NCBI GenBank assembly: GCA_013339895.1
Contig: JABACO010000004.1
Span: 9,883,014-9,947,013, forward strand
Origin: Ephydatia muelleri
Taxonomy: Eukaryota > Porifera > Demospongiae > Spongillida > Spongillidae
Reading direction: 5' to 3'
Length of the DNA stretch: 64,000 nt
The notes under the pieces are model-generated. The model had not been told where the DNA came from. It worked only from the letters and a program-made list of their open reading frames with translations, and did not search any database. The position numbers were made by a program, and so were the translations under genes. This document shows, piece by piece, positions 1-11,224 of the stretch (the stretch's first letter is position 1; each line of letters starts with the position of its first letter).

Positions 1-1590
1 ATGTGGAAATCAAGAACCAAACCACATTATGAGTTACGAAAAATTTAGTCATACACAGAAGCATTGTTCCACTATTGCTCAATTACTCTATGGTACCAAC
101 TTTCTCATAGGAGAACATTTTTAGTTACTGGTACTTGTTCACCAAGTGGTGTATGCTTATTAAAAAATTACCCCAATCTCAAAACCTTATCTATAATTGA
201 CCCTAAAAGTATGTACTGCCATTGCAAAAGCAAACAGATGTTTCCTTATAATGACCAGTGATGCATTAAGCAACAGAACTCAATAATTCGGACAGGGCTG
301 ATTACCTAAGCTAGATACTGACCTAGATAAGAGGAAGAGTCAATTAATGTCGTCATTGCATTGTTGATTGATCAGGCTTTCATTCTGCTCAATAGTTTTG
401 GTCTGCTTTTGAAAACAGAGGAACCACCATTACAAAAGTTGTCTTCAGCACGTACAGATAACAAAATAAATATCTTTCCAAAGTTTATACTTATTCTTTG
501 GGTATCTCAAATATCACAATGCACGATGGAAACCATTAAAGGTGCGTGTTCTTTGTTCCATATGTAATGCAGCATTAGCTCACATCATTGTCATATTCAA
601 GCTGTTACAGAGCATTGTTCAAAATTATGAAATGTCAGAATGCTAGCGTTACATTTCTATATCACTTACTGGAAATTTTATAATGTATGCATTAGGTCCC
701 TTTTCGAGGAAACGATCTCACATTCCACAAAATAAATGGCTATGTAGCAGTTTAAAATGTTTTAACATTACCTGTAAGGTGACACAGATCAGAATATTCT
801 AGCAACAGCACGTGCAGCATATCCATCTCCAGTGGTGTAGGTGTAGCATACAGACAGAAAGCCATTATATGTGCAGATGTGACGATAGTCATGTGGTACA
901 TCATTTAAGAAACACTGATAACCAATGCCTCTAAAATAAGAGCACTTAATGCATGAGAAGATGATTCTGGTTTATGATAGTGAGTCTGATATTATGGGAG
1001 GAAGCAGTGATGACTGGGAAGTAGGGTTGTAATATCCTAGTACAATCGACAGAATAGTTGTCTTTGGATTAAGTTCATGTTAGATTCTTGAAGAATGGAG
1101 CTAATTCTGCATTACAGGTGCAGCTTTCTGAGGGTACATGAGATGTTCTTTACCTGATCTGCTTAGCCATTATGGAATGCAGCAATGTGAACAAGCCTTC
1201 CTGCAACCTGCCATGCATATTGCAGTGTGCAAAAAACAACTGTGCCACTATAACGCAACCCAACCCAGTGTACAAGTGGTGGATCACTCAATATCTGGCT
1301 ATGCTTGGCCTACAGTGGTGATGCAATCAATGTTTCACTTTATAACAGATTTTAATCTCATGCTGATTGTACCTTGCTATAGCCAAACAAGAGACAGCAC
1401 GTAGTCTCAGCACTGAATTCAATCAACCCGCTTACATAACCAGATTTTTCCAGGCTTCACTGCTCTTATAAGTCTTCAGGTCATCTTTAGTGCAGGGACT
1501 AGGCAAGAAAAAAGCAGGTACATGTAAGTACAAATATCAGGAAAACTAATGCGATTCCAGCTGGGTTTTGAGTCCAAACATCCATAGTGG
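1..1590. other. no recognisable gene
   Basis: AT-rich sequence with several short open frames on the plus strand (for example 1138-1404). None has a recognisable domain, plausible splice partner or coding-like composition. It may include the decayed 3' part of the LINE remnant that follows on the minus strand, but I cannot show that. Confidence 0.4.
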
Positions 1591-1594
1591 TTAG

Positions 1595-3252
1595 TTATGG
1601 ATCCATATCTAAGTGTAGCGTATCAGCTTCTCTTTTAACCAGCCTTACACCCACATCGTTTGATGAAGGATATGCCTCCCTTACAATTGGTTCCTTTATC
1701 ACAGATGGCCACACTTCTGATGAAATGTTTCCCAAGCAGCCCCTCACTTCATTATGCCCCTGTATCACTAGGCCCCCCTTTTGTGCAGTCCATAACATGT
1801 TGCAGGGTAGCGAAGTCAGCTTCACAGCCATCACAGCATGCATGCAGGTCAGCAGACTGCCGCAGATAGTGTATTGCAAGACCATCCTTAAGTTCATTTG
1901 GAGACAATTCCAAACGATATCTTTCAAGTGGACAGCCAGGATGATGTAACACTTGTTGCTCTCCTTAAGGCTTGTTGTCATTCTGGTGAAAGCTTAAGAT
2001 GAGAGGGGTAAGCTTCGCCAGATCTGCAGCATTTTGAGTTTGACGAGCTTGTGAAACTGTTTCCTTCAGCTTGCTAAGATGTTCTGCAATGCTAAATTCT
2101 GTAACACCTTTAACAGATTTATGCACTACTTTGTGTGCCCAGTTTTGAAGAACGGTATGCAGTAGTAGCTGTTTTGATTGGATCTCTCGTACCTAGAAAA
2201 AAAGTTCTTCTTCATCATTTGAGATATTACCTTGGAAGAGTGCTGGAAGAAAATGCTTACAAATGGCATCAAGCAGTGCTTGAAAATCTTGATAGGAAAG
2301 ATGCAAGACTCTCTGCAAATAGGACCATTCACACTGTAATGATTTTGTTATCGCAAAATCTACTTGTGGTGACTTCTTGGCGGCAGCAGCTAACTTATGG
2401 ACACACTCAACCCACCCATCAACTTTCTAATCACAAACTTTCTTTTTGATTCATCATTGCTCCAAGAAAATGATGACCAGGTGACCAGTTGTGACTTGTA
2501 CTCCAAGGTCTTTGAACAGACTGTGTGCTGCAGGAATATCACTTGGTGCAACTATTATATCAAACACTTGGAGGGTTCTGAAAAGTAGCTATGTTAGGGG
2601 CCAAGCTTGAGCAGTATATCAAACCTGTTCCCAACCATTTTGTAGTTTCCCTGCACAAGCAGAATCATCAGCGTACCAACTTTGATGCCATTTGGAGAGT
2701 TGCTTAATGACTGAATTAGTGGTAGATCTAGAACTGCATGCCACTGCATAAAACGCATCGAAAATGGGTCACCTTGTGTTACACCCTCTTTACTGTAAAG
2801 AATGTGTTCAGACCTTTTCACAACAGTAACATGGAGTAACCGCGGTATGTATTAAATAGAAAACAGCTGCACCTGGACCAAAGTATGCGCGCATTCCATA
2901 AGGCTGTGACTCTGCTTACAACATTAAATGCATTCTTCGCAGGAAGCCCCACCCACTGCTGGCATTCTCTTCATAAAGGTCTGACATACATGGCATGTAT
3001 GACGCCTTCAATACCAGCCTTAAGGCCAGAGGCAAGTTGGTCTATGCCACAGATGTCTACAACATCACTACCAGCAGCCATGCTCATGGTCTTACCTAGC
3101 ACACGTCGTAGGCATTCTCCAACTCCTATTGGCCACACCCCTGGGCATTTGTCCAATGGAATTAGTCGGTTAGCCATCAATGCACGAATGTCATTCCAAT
3201 CCACTACAGTGTTGGCAGTACGTCGTGTAAAGGTAGCAACAGCTGCTCTCAA
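1595..3252 (-). pseudogene. non-LTR (LINE-type) reverse transcriptase remnant
   Basis: Read on the minus strand, pieces of one reverse transcriptase occur in the right order but in different frames. At 3252-2971 there is a block with RLIPLDKC and GVGECLRRVLGK, then Gly-Leu-Lys-Ala-Gly. At 2821-2594 a GVTQGDPFSM block lies next to a degraded active-site region. At 1952-1752 there is a Cys/His block (CDGC, then HVMDCTKGG) like the zinc-binding tail of animal LINE polymerases. Stops and frameshifts separate the pieces, so it is dead. No endonuclease domain, poly(A) tail or target duplication was found. The clade is not assigned. The identification rests on remembered family motifs; the decay is directly visible. 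Confidence 0.7.
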
Positions 3253-3301
3253 ATATGAATTAAAGGTTTACCTTTTAAATTTTCATCTCACGATCATATT
3301 A

Positions 3302-3801
3302 CAGAGTTTGCCGAAGGCCAGCCCGGCCCGTCAGGCCGACCTTTCAGGCCAGACCCCGGCTTGAACCCGCACATAATTACATGTAATTAGATTGATTTGT
3401 TAAATTACACGATTATACAATCAGTCACACGATTATGCATGCCCAGCCCCGGATCCAGCATAGCCTTGGGGGGGGGGCGGCCGCCCCCCCCATCGCGTAT
3501 GAAATGCCGCCCCCTGGCAGCTTTTGCCGCCCCCCCCCCCCCCCCCCCCACCCCCTTCCCGACGACAAAGATCTACAGACTAACAGATAACGTGTTGCGC
3601 CATACTTGAAAGTCCCGGTTGCTCGGTTGTACGGACAAATGTCAACGAAGCGGTGGAGCACGACAGGGCAGGTGCGGAGTGGACCCGTTTGTCGTGATGT
3701 TCCTTGTGTTTTTAGTAGAGAATGCGTGCATGTGAGTGACGAATTGGTTAATTTAACTTGCCGATTGCACCCCCCCCCCCCCGTCGTAAGCGGACTGCCC
3801 T

Positions 3802-3833
<32 letters not shown>

Positions 3834-4546
3834 TCGTAAGCGGGCTGCCTCCCCCCCGTCGTAAGCGACTGCCTCCCCCCCGTCGTAAGCGGACTGCAAC
3901 CCCCCCCCCCCCCCTCCGTTCAAACAGCTTCGCATACATTGCCGCCCCTCTGGTAAACCGCCGCCCCTCTGGTAAACCGCCCCCCCCATAACACATTCCT
4001 GGATCCGGGGCTGTGCATGCCTATATACTTGTTCAGCACCCATACATTGTGCTTAAGCATTATGCGCATGCCCAGTCGCTGAGGGAGAAGATTCCACCTT
4101 TGACGCTGTTGAATAAGCATGGCTCTAGAAATACCCCCACTCAGGTGGAGCGGATGAGGCAAGGATTGCCAAGTACATTCTCGCAAGCTTAGAAAACGTG
4201 TGTCGTGCAATTTCCACCTTGCAACTCTTTTCCTTTGTTTCGTGAAACATGTGCACTTTGAAATGTGACCACATCACGGAGGATTCATTGCTTGCGACGT
4301 TGCGGGTAGTTTACAAGCTCATCTGTGTTATAAACACAGTGGAAGTACATGTACACTATACCTAGTGGCAAGCACCTGTATTCATAGCATGGCTGCGAAT
4401 TTGCTCGGTTTAACGAATAGCTAATGAAATCAATAATTGTAACTTGAAGTTTAATATCCGGCCGGCAAGTCCACCTTTTAGGCGACAGGCCTGAACCTGG
4501 CCTGACCTTCCGGTCACAAGCCGGTGCCTGACTTTCGGCAACCCTG
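3302..4546. mobile_element. probable old hAT-like element (outer)
   Basis: The left end at 3302 (CAGAGTTTGCCGAA) and the right end at 4546, read in reverse (CAGGGTTGCCGAA), are imperfect inverted repeats starting with CAG. Both continue into GC-rich CAGGC-type sequence. Flanking bases ATCATATT and ATCCTATG match at 6 of 8 positions, as expected for a worn 8-bp target duplication. There is no transposase inside; a second element is nested at 3444-4013. Termini are approximate. Confidence 0.4.
3444..4013. mobile_element. hAT-type MITE, 570 bp
   Basis: The element starts with CAGCCCCGGATCCAG and ends with the reverse-complement CTGGATCCGGGGCTG, so the terminal inverted repeat is 15 bp or more. 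It is flanked by a perfect 8-bp target duplication, TGCATGCC, at 3436-3443 and 4014-4021. An 8-bp duplication with CAG termini is the hAT signature. The interior has no transposase frame. It holds long G and C runs, about four copies of a GTCGTAAGCG-based motif (3780-3900) and a 19-bp tandem duplication near 3943-3980. The poly-C runs generate spurious proline-rich frames. Confidence 0.8.
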
Positions 4547-4986
4547 ATCCTATGTATTCTGTGACCGGAATATCAAACCTATTTATATATGATTTCAGTG
4601 AAGGAATGGGATCAATTCCTTTCAGTTTACTGCAGTTTTCAGAACTTCCCCATCCGTCTAGTATCTGATTTTATTGCGCAGTGTTAATTTTCTACCACCC
4701 CAATATTAGCTACGTTAAAATATCACCATAAATGGAATAACCCCGTTATTGCCATATGGCTTCTGTAGCAACGGAATGTAACACCCACGCGCGATAATTA
4801 CTCCTTGTTTCTAAGCTCAAGCGCATACGTAATGGAATAAGCTTAATCGTCGCACTGCAAAATAGGACCATCAGGACGTATGCTGGGCAGCAATGCACAT
4901 TATATCAGCGTTTTAATATGCTGGACATGACGCACGATGATGTCAGGTATATTGTACTTGTATGGTACGCTAATTATTAATTTCCC
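4547..4986. other. no recognisable gene
   Basis: Anonymous intergenic sequence. A splice-acceptor-like TATTACAG lies just downstream at about 5010-5017. Confidence 0.4.
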
Positions 4987-5500
4987 ATGAGTCAATTGAT
5001 TTCTAATGTATTACAGGCGAGCGAGGCTAGCAACATGATGGAGACACTGTACGTGTTCATCATCGCCCTCTTGTCACGGCAGACCAGCAGTAGTAGTAGC
5101 CTTCTCGACACTAGTTCACGGATCGATGTCACTTCGGAGCACGAGGCGTTCACTCCGCCGTACTCTTCACCCACCCCCCTCGCGCCAGTCGGCCCATCCT
5201 CGGACTCGCAAGAGCAAACAGTCTCTCCTTTTCTTCAATGGGAAGCGTCGTTGCCTCTGTCCTATTCCTCATCAGAGCCAAACGGCCAACTTACCAGCCC
5301 CTACCAGTACCCGACCCCGCCACCTCAACCGTCAACGCTGTATCGGGACTCATTAGAGTCGCCTATGTTAACATCAGTCCCCATCGTGACGTACAGCTCT
5401 CTCGACACGTTACAGCTGCTTCTCTATTCGTCACTGTTACTCAATTCTGAGGAACCGTCTGCTTCCCTTTTCCTTACCCCCCCTCACCTCAACCGTCTAT
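4987..5500 (+). CDS. Ser/Thr/Pro-rich hypothetical frame
   Basis: An open frame of 171 codons. An acceptor-like TATTACAG just upstream of an internal ATG-ATG pair (5035) suggests an alternative exon start. From that Met the protein begins MMETLYVFIIALL, a signal-peptide-like stretch, and then becomes rich in Ser, Thr and Pro. A second Ser/Thr/Pro-rich frame (5538-5852) follows in another frame after a stop at 5500. The MET-Leu start resembles the signal-peptide exon at 8287 on the other strand, which suggests a distant relative of that receptor family. This is weak: no domain is recognised and frame changes hint at decay. Confidence 0.3.
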
Positions 5501-5537
5501 AGTACCCCAGCAGACGCAGGACTCGCGCCCTTTTGGA

Positions 5538-5852
5538 ATGTCTACATTAGAGACGGCCAATGCGGACAGCTCTGCCCCCACCACAACCCACACCGCCGTG
5601 TCACCATCTTTTCAGCCTTCACCAGCTGACGTGTCACCCGTAGGCCCGGTCACACCGTGGCTTACGTCGACGCCATCTGTATCGCCCTCACCAGCCGACA
5701 GGTCTCTCGTGGGCCCGGCCACTCTGAGCAGCAGCTGGACCCCCGACGCGATGCCCCCGAGGTCCAGTCTCTGTCCCACACCTCCCCCTGCTCCACCCAA
5801 GTGCCAGAAGGGACCTTGGTCACGAGCGCCAGATGCCGAACCAGCTGTTTAA
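5538..5852 (+). CDS. Pro/Ser/Thr-rich hypothetical frame
   Basis: A 104-residue frame with repeated SPADxSxVGP-type motifs, opening further upstream to about 5450. It may be the continuation of the frame ending at 5500 after a frameshift or through splicing. Composition is GC-richer than its surroundings. No known domain. Confidence 0.25.
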   Translation: MSTLETANADSSAPTTTHTAVSPSFQPSPADVSPVGPVTPWLTSTPSVSPSPADRSLVGPATLSSSWTPDAMPPRSSLCPTPPPAPPKCQKGPWSRAPDAEPAV

Positions 5853-6196
5853 ACAGCGTAAGATCCGAGTCCCCTGGTCATTCCGGTTTATTTATTTATT
5901 TACTTATTTCGAACCTATAGGCGTGGAGTTTTAATGAGAAGAACACTTTCATACAGGTTAATACATTATAATTTTGTTTCTTATTCGTTGCTACTGCTAT
6001 TACAAGCAGCATACTAGCACGCAGTAAAAGAATGGGATAAAATGGATTGCTACCCTCTGCCCTACAAAGAGACATACAATTGCATATAGTACATGTATAA
6101 CCACACCAGAAAATAAAATACTTACATGATAACTACATACCACTACATGTAACATGTTACATGTATTAATTGTTTTGAGTACATGTGAAAAAAGTG

Positions 6197-7196
6197 NNNN
6201 NNNNNNNNNNNNNNNNNNNNNNNNNNNNNNNNNNNNNNNNNNNNNNNNNNNNNNNNNNNNNNNNNNNNNNNNNNNNNNNNNNNNNNNNNNNNNNNNNNNN
6301 NNNNNNNNNNNNNNNNNNNNNNNNNNNNNNNNNNNNNNNNNNNNNNNNNNNNNNNNNNNNNNNNNNNNNNNNNNNNNNNNNNNNNNNNNNNNNNNNNNNN
6401 NNNNNNNNNNNNNNNNNNNNNNNNNNNNNNNNNNNNNNNNNNNNNNNNNNNNNNNNNNNNNNNNNNNNNNNNNNNNNNNNNNNNNNNNNNNNNNNNNNNN
6501 NNNNNNNNNNNNNNNNNNNNNNNNNNNNNNNNNNNNNNNNNNNNNNNNNNNNNNNNNNNNNNNNNNNNNNNNNNNNNNNNNNNNNNNNNNNNNNNNNNNN
6601 NNNNNNNNNNNNNNNNNNNNNNNNNNNNNNNNNNNNNNNNNNNNNNNNNNNNNNNNNNNNNNNNNNNNNNNNNNNNNNNNNNNNNNNNNNNNNNNNNNNN
6701 NNNNNNNNNNNNNNNNNNNNNNNNNNNNNNNNNNNNNNNNNNNNNNNNNNNNNNNNNNNNNNNNNNNNNNNNNNNNNNNNNNNNNNNNNNNNNNNNNNNN
6801 NNNNNNNNNNNNNNNNNNNNNNNNNNNNNNNNNNNNNNNNNNNNNNNNNNNNNNNNNNNNNNNNNNNNNNNNNNNNNNNNNNNNNNNNNNNNNNNNNNNN
6901 NNNNNNNNNNNNNNNNNNNNNNNNNNNNNNNNNNNNNNNNNNNNNNNNNNNNNNNNNNNNNNNNNNNNNNNNNNNNNNNNNNNNNNNNNNNNNNNNNNNN
7001 NNNNNNNNNNNNNNNNNNNNNNNNNNNNNNNNNNNNNNNNNNNNNNNNNNNNNNNNNNNNNNNNNNNNNNNNNNNNNNNNNNNNNNNNNNNNNNNNNNNN
7101 NNNNNNNNNNNNNNNNNNNNNNNNNNNNNNNNNNNNNNNNNNNNNNNNNNNNNNNNNNNNNNNNNNNNNNNNNNNNNNNNNNNNNNNNNNNNNNNN
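6197..7196. other. assembly gap (1000 N)
   Basis: Exactly 1000 N. The round number suggests a placeholder of unknown true size. It is flanked on the right by a CCTCTC-type microsatellite (7197-7265). It probably removes downstream exons of the minus-strand receptor gene at 7305-8287. Confidence 0.98.
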
Positions 7197-7304
7197 CCTC
7201 TCCCTCCTCTCTAACTCCTCAGCCCTCCTCTCTAGCTCCTCTCCCCCCTCTTCTCCTCCTTTCCCTCGCTCATTGAATCCTTTTCCCAATTTTGTCACAC
7301 TCAC

Positions 7305-8287
7305 ACAAGTTGATGAACAGGTCCTCGAAGAACCGAAATTCGAACAGATGTTGCTGCATTCCCACACCTGCATGAAAGATACACCTGGCATGACACAGAA
7401 CATAGACACAAAACGTGCACACACATAAATGCACGAGATCGATAGCTACACATGCGCACATCCACCTGGTTGTAAAGGTTCCGGTTCTGTCCAGTTGAGA
7501 TGGAACACAGATATGAGTCTGGCACAATCAGCCAGAGGGGAGACCCAGGATAGTTACTCTGCAAATATGACACATCACATGAGGAAAAGGTAAACCATGA
7601 AGTAAACTTTACTGAAGTCAATTTATTACACATTATTATTGATGCATAGCATCGTTTGCAAATAGTTGCAAGAGCAAGGAGATTCGTGAATGCACAAGTC
7701 AACAACATAAACTTCAAAGGTGTTTTCAAACATCAGACCTATCAACTTTCCTTCCAAAATTACCAGGAAGGCAGTGAATTGAAAAATAATTAAACAATTA
7801 ATTTAAATCGAAGATATATCGTGTACATGTACAGAGCGTTCTGAACTCACCTGAATGAAAGAATTCTTCGACCCCGTACTAAAATACTAAGAGAAAAAGA
7901 AAAAAAACAACAAAAAAAACAAACAAATCCAATGCTTTACAAGAAGACACGCAAAACGCCAACATTGCTTGTAACAAATACTGAAGCATCTAATTTCGGG
8001 CTCACGTTGCTTAAACAGATGGTACGGCACTTGGCTCTCCTGACTTGGTCCGCTTCGGAGACCTGGAGGGGAGCGGGAAGGGACGTGGGACAGATCAGGG
8101 CGAGATCGGAACTTGACTGCGTCACGCCGGGTGGCTGGCTGGCACTTGGGGTAGGCGAAGTATCCCACGCAGCCGTAGCGTCGAGAGAGGAGCCATCGGC
8201 CGCTGCACTAGTCAGCACGCCGTCGCTGGCACACCTCTCGCACAGCAGCAATAGGTGCACGAGACTAAGTACGTGGAGTGTTTCCAT
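7305..8287 (-). CDS. receptor kinase-like paralogue, first three exons (partial)
   Basis: Three minus-strand exons join without breaking frame. Exon 1 (8287-8006, 94 codons) starts METLHVLSLVHLLLLCERC, a typical signal peptide, followed by a Ser/Ala/Pro-rich region, and ends AAC|GTGAGC. Exon 2 (7558-7466, 31 codons) follows acceptor TTTGCAG and ends CAG|GTGGAT. Exon 3 (7367-7305, 21 codons) encodes VWECSNICSNFGSSRTCSSTC minus its last residue or two, with donor GTGAGT. All introns are phase 0. Exon 3 matches the Cys-rich exon at 63890-63829 of the receptor kinase in this window: W-E-C-x2-x-C-x-N, then C-S-S-x-C. This is therefore the 5' end of a secreted or membrane receptor of the same family. 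Later exons fall in the gap or are missing; no kinase exons are seen between the gap and 5 kb. Splice sites are predicted, not proven. Confidence 0.6.
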
Positions 8288-8987
8288 CGCATCGGGTCGC
8301 TCAATCTTCACGCCCAGCAACACGATGTCCGCGACGCGAATCAAAGGTGCTTGTTTGCGAATTTTTGACACGTATTTCCCTATTGCATAATTTTTATAAT
8401 TGCTTTCGTCATCATCGATATTACAAGGACTGTAGCACGTGATGCGACGGTACGTAAATATGTACAGATGGGGAGGAAAGGGATTGATGCTATGTATCGT
8501 CTGAGGTGACCGATTTCTGAGGACCATCCATAGTATGAAAAGTCTTGACATGAAGCTCAGTTAAACTTCTCCATTTCATACTCAATCTCTTTGAGGTCGA
8601 TGCTACAAAATATCGATGGTGTGAACCACGTCATACGATCACGCACACTTCATGTATACCTTGTGGTGCCAAATTTTCCCAACTTAAAGCTTTGTAGCCC
8701 TGCAGGCTCCATTCACAGGTCCGCAGAGTGTTCCGGCTGAGCATATCGCCATCAAGATTAGTGCAGGTACATGCATCTAATGAAAAATTAACAATAGACA
8801 CGCCCATGTGTACCCCTGCTGACTAAGGCGACCCCACTCTTACGCATACCATTGCGAGGAGCTAAACTGCACTCCTTGTCCTGCATTGCAAGCAAGTCAT
8901 CCTCCGCTGCAGTTAGTTAAGTTACAAGCATCGGTTAATTAATTATATACTTGCCCCGTCTAACCATTTACGATGAAAATCAGTACA
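8288..8987. other. intergenic / upstream region, no gene seen
   Basis: No frame with recognisable content. The part next to 8288 is the likely promoter side of the minus-strand signal-peptide exon. Confidence 0.4.
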
Positions 8988-9443
8988 CTATATTCCCTCG
9001 CCCCCTTCCTCCATCCCCATGGCAGTGGCATCCTCACCAGGGGGCAGAGTACGGAAGACGTCGAAGTTTGCTTCGAAGTAGTTAGTACCACTGGAGTCTG
9101 CTGCTGAGGCCTCCACAATGCAGGCCGATTGAGGTTGTCCGAAGATTTGAATGTGGTCTTCGGACAAACCCCATGCTTCGAAGATGTCAGATGCCGCCCG
9201 TGTATCGGTTGGTCGGGTGGCTTTCAGCGGCACTCTAATTTCCTCTCCCGGTAGAACGAACGGGGCATTGAGCTCTGCCATCTCCTTGGCTTGAAGAGCT
9301 CGAGAACAGCTGCATGCAGGAATCATAAATATATACTGGTGCCCTTGCATGGCAGCTCACGTGCACAATGACCGGTACCTCTTGCACCTCTCTCCACGGA
9401 AACAGCGAATGATGAAACATTTGCAATCCTCACAGCGCCCCAT
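8988..9443 (-). CDS. small two-exon protein of unknown function
   Basis: Two minus-strand exons join cleanly. Exon 1 is 9443-9361 from ATG to AC|GTGAGC. A 51-bp intron follows, with acceptor GCATGCAG. Exon 2 is 9309-8988 with a stop. The total is 405 nt, 134 residues. The N-terminus is Cys-rich (MGRCEDCKCF, then C-x4-C-x6-C-x-C), suggesting metal binding or disulphides. The rest is acidic and soluble-looking, with no membrane segment. I do not recognise the family. The frame is also open upstream of the ATG, so the start may be further out. Support comes from the exact frame join and strong splice consensus. Confidence 0.45.
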
Positions 9444-9638
9444 GTTTCTAGAGCGCATGGGCAGAGAACCAATTTCAATCACAATAAAATAAAAGTGCAA
9501 GGGCTGTAAGCAATTAGTTTGTATTTTAGTCACACTCTGCAAAGCCCAAAGAGGCGCCGTTAGGTTAAATATGAGAGTTAGTTTCAGTATCACTTCTCAC
9601 ATCATTAATATTTTTATGCCGTGAGAAGCTCTGAAGTG

Positions 9639-9661
9639 GAGGGGGGGGGGGGGGGGGGGGT
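9639..9661 (+). repeat. poly-G run
   Basis: About 20 consecutive G in AT-rich surroundings, in the flank of the CACTA element. Length is likely polymorphic or mis-assembled. Confidence 0.9.
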
Positions 9662-9847
9662 CTTTCTTTTTTAGATTGTTCCTTTCAAAGCTATCACACA
9701 ATACGTGAACACGAATCAACGCTTACAGACAACAGTTCATCATACCTTTTCTCTTTTTCGCTACTCCTCCCACCGCAGATAAATTGCTGCTATGCAGTAT
9801 AACTCGATACACGCGATTTCCACCGAAGTACTGTCGTTATAGCGAAA

Positions 9848-9850
9848 GAA
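9848..9850. repeat. target-site duplication GAA (left)
   Basis: GAA directly abuts the CACTGTGC terminus. The same GAA follows the opposite terminus at 21689-21691, matching the 3-bp duplication made by CACTA/EnSpm elements. Confidence 0.75.
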
Positions 9851-10020
9851 CACTGTGCAAAAAATGTAGTATACGCTAGCGTATATTTTTGCGTATATTT
9901 CGCGTATACCATGAATATACCAAGGGTAGTGTATATTCCGAATATCCAACTGGTATATTTTAAGAATCCACAGGTGACAATTATTCATTGCGCGTATTCT
10001 CGAAGTATCAAAAATATGCA
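9851..10020 (+). repeat. left TIR and subterminal repeats of CACTA element
   Basis: CACTGTGC followed by repeated GCGTATAT, GTATAC and GAATATAC words in about 150 bp. The mirror-image cluster is at 21535-21688. In plant CACTA elements such repeats bind the TNPA-type protein; that role here is inference. Confidence 0.75.
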
Positions 10021-10775
10021 AACCACAATGAATTATGCAAATATAGATAACTTACGTAAAAATAGATATTAGTTTTTACCTCTCGATCAAGAATGTATGG
10101 CTGTATGTTTCCAATGTGATTTCAAACGTAGAACATTATGGACATACAGTAGTGGTCAATAAAAATCTTATGGATCGGATTCGTAGTCGGTATTAAAGGA
10201 ATTGGTAGTTGCCAGCATATGCATGGGGACGCCTCTATAGACTTGGATCAAGAGGCAAATATCAAGAATTGTATGAATCCTATGAAGACTCGTAGCGCGA
10301 GTCGTGGGCAGTGGAACATGAATGCTCGATATCCACGTAGATATAAATTATTAAATTTAACCCTCTTACTAGTTTAAATTCGAATACCTAAATCTCTTGA
10401 ACTAAATATAAGGTATGTGATCAGAATAGTTTTGATGCCAGAATTATAAGCTGTAGTGGGACTACATGCATACAATTCGGACAATGCAGGACGTACAAGC
10501 CAGCCACTTGAAAGTGGCCGGGGTGTCGACATCGTTCTATTTGGGACCCGACTTATAGCGAGCGGTGGATTCACAACTGAGCCAATCGAAGAGGGGGGGG
10601 GGGGGGAGGCTTCAGGTCCGATTTATGGCAACCTAGTACCTCCCTCACCCAGGAACCGTCCATTTCTATACATAACTAGTAGTGGATGAGAGTGCGGGAA
10701 AGTCGTCGGGAGGGGGTCGTTCGACCGACCCGACCCCCCCACCCCCCCCAATCACCTGGCTAGGTTTAGTGTATA
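10021..10775. other. CACTA element interior, no gene seen
   Basis: Short open frames only. G and C runs occur at 10592-10604 and 10730-10750. Nothing recognisable. Confidence 0.4.
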
Positions 10776-11220
10776 AGCTTCAAATTGGTCATGTTGTCAC
10801 CCCAATTGTCTCCTAAGAATCATTTGACTCTGATGAGTGTGGCTATCTGAGGTGAGTGGGGTTTGCTTTTAATAATGCAATTTACAAACTTTCATGTCTA
10901 TCTGTGTAGATATGTGACACATGGTTTGGTGCAGAGTTGTCACCCCAAAATAGGGGTCAAGTACAGGTCATGTGACTCTAATGGTGTCTGATGGTGACAC
11001 TGATGAGTATAGCTATCTCAGGTGAGTGGTTTGCTTCTAATGACAAACTTTCATGTCTGCACATTCAAGTGTATGTGATGCAAGGTTTGCAGTATAATCT
11101 TCAAATTGGTCCCACTCCAATGGTAGGGGTCAAGTGACTGATGAGTATGTGTGGTTTGCTCTGCAATTTACTGCTATCCAATTTACTAACGTTCACATTA
11201 AAAATGTGGAATTATGAATT
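10776..11220. repeat. degenerate tandem repeat, about 3 units
   Basis: Three diverged copies of a unit with CTTCAAATTGGTC..., GTCACCCC, TGATGAGT, GCTATCT(C/G)AGGTGAGTG and GGTTTGCT in the same order (starts about 10776, 10925 and 11095). Much older than the 154-bp satellite that follows, and a different sequence. Confidence 0.6.
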
Positions 11221-11224
11221 CTGT

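Noticed and set aside
1138-1404. 88-residue frame as a gene
   Set aside because: No domain, no splice support, and a composition typical of chance frames.
3425-4043. Poly-Pro and Gly-rich frames
   Set aside because: Products of C and G runs inside the hAT MITE.
6000-7428. Large open frames of 360-470 residues
   Set aside because: They are almost entirely translated N from the assembly gap.
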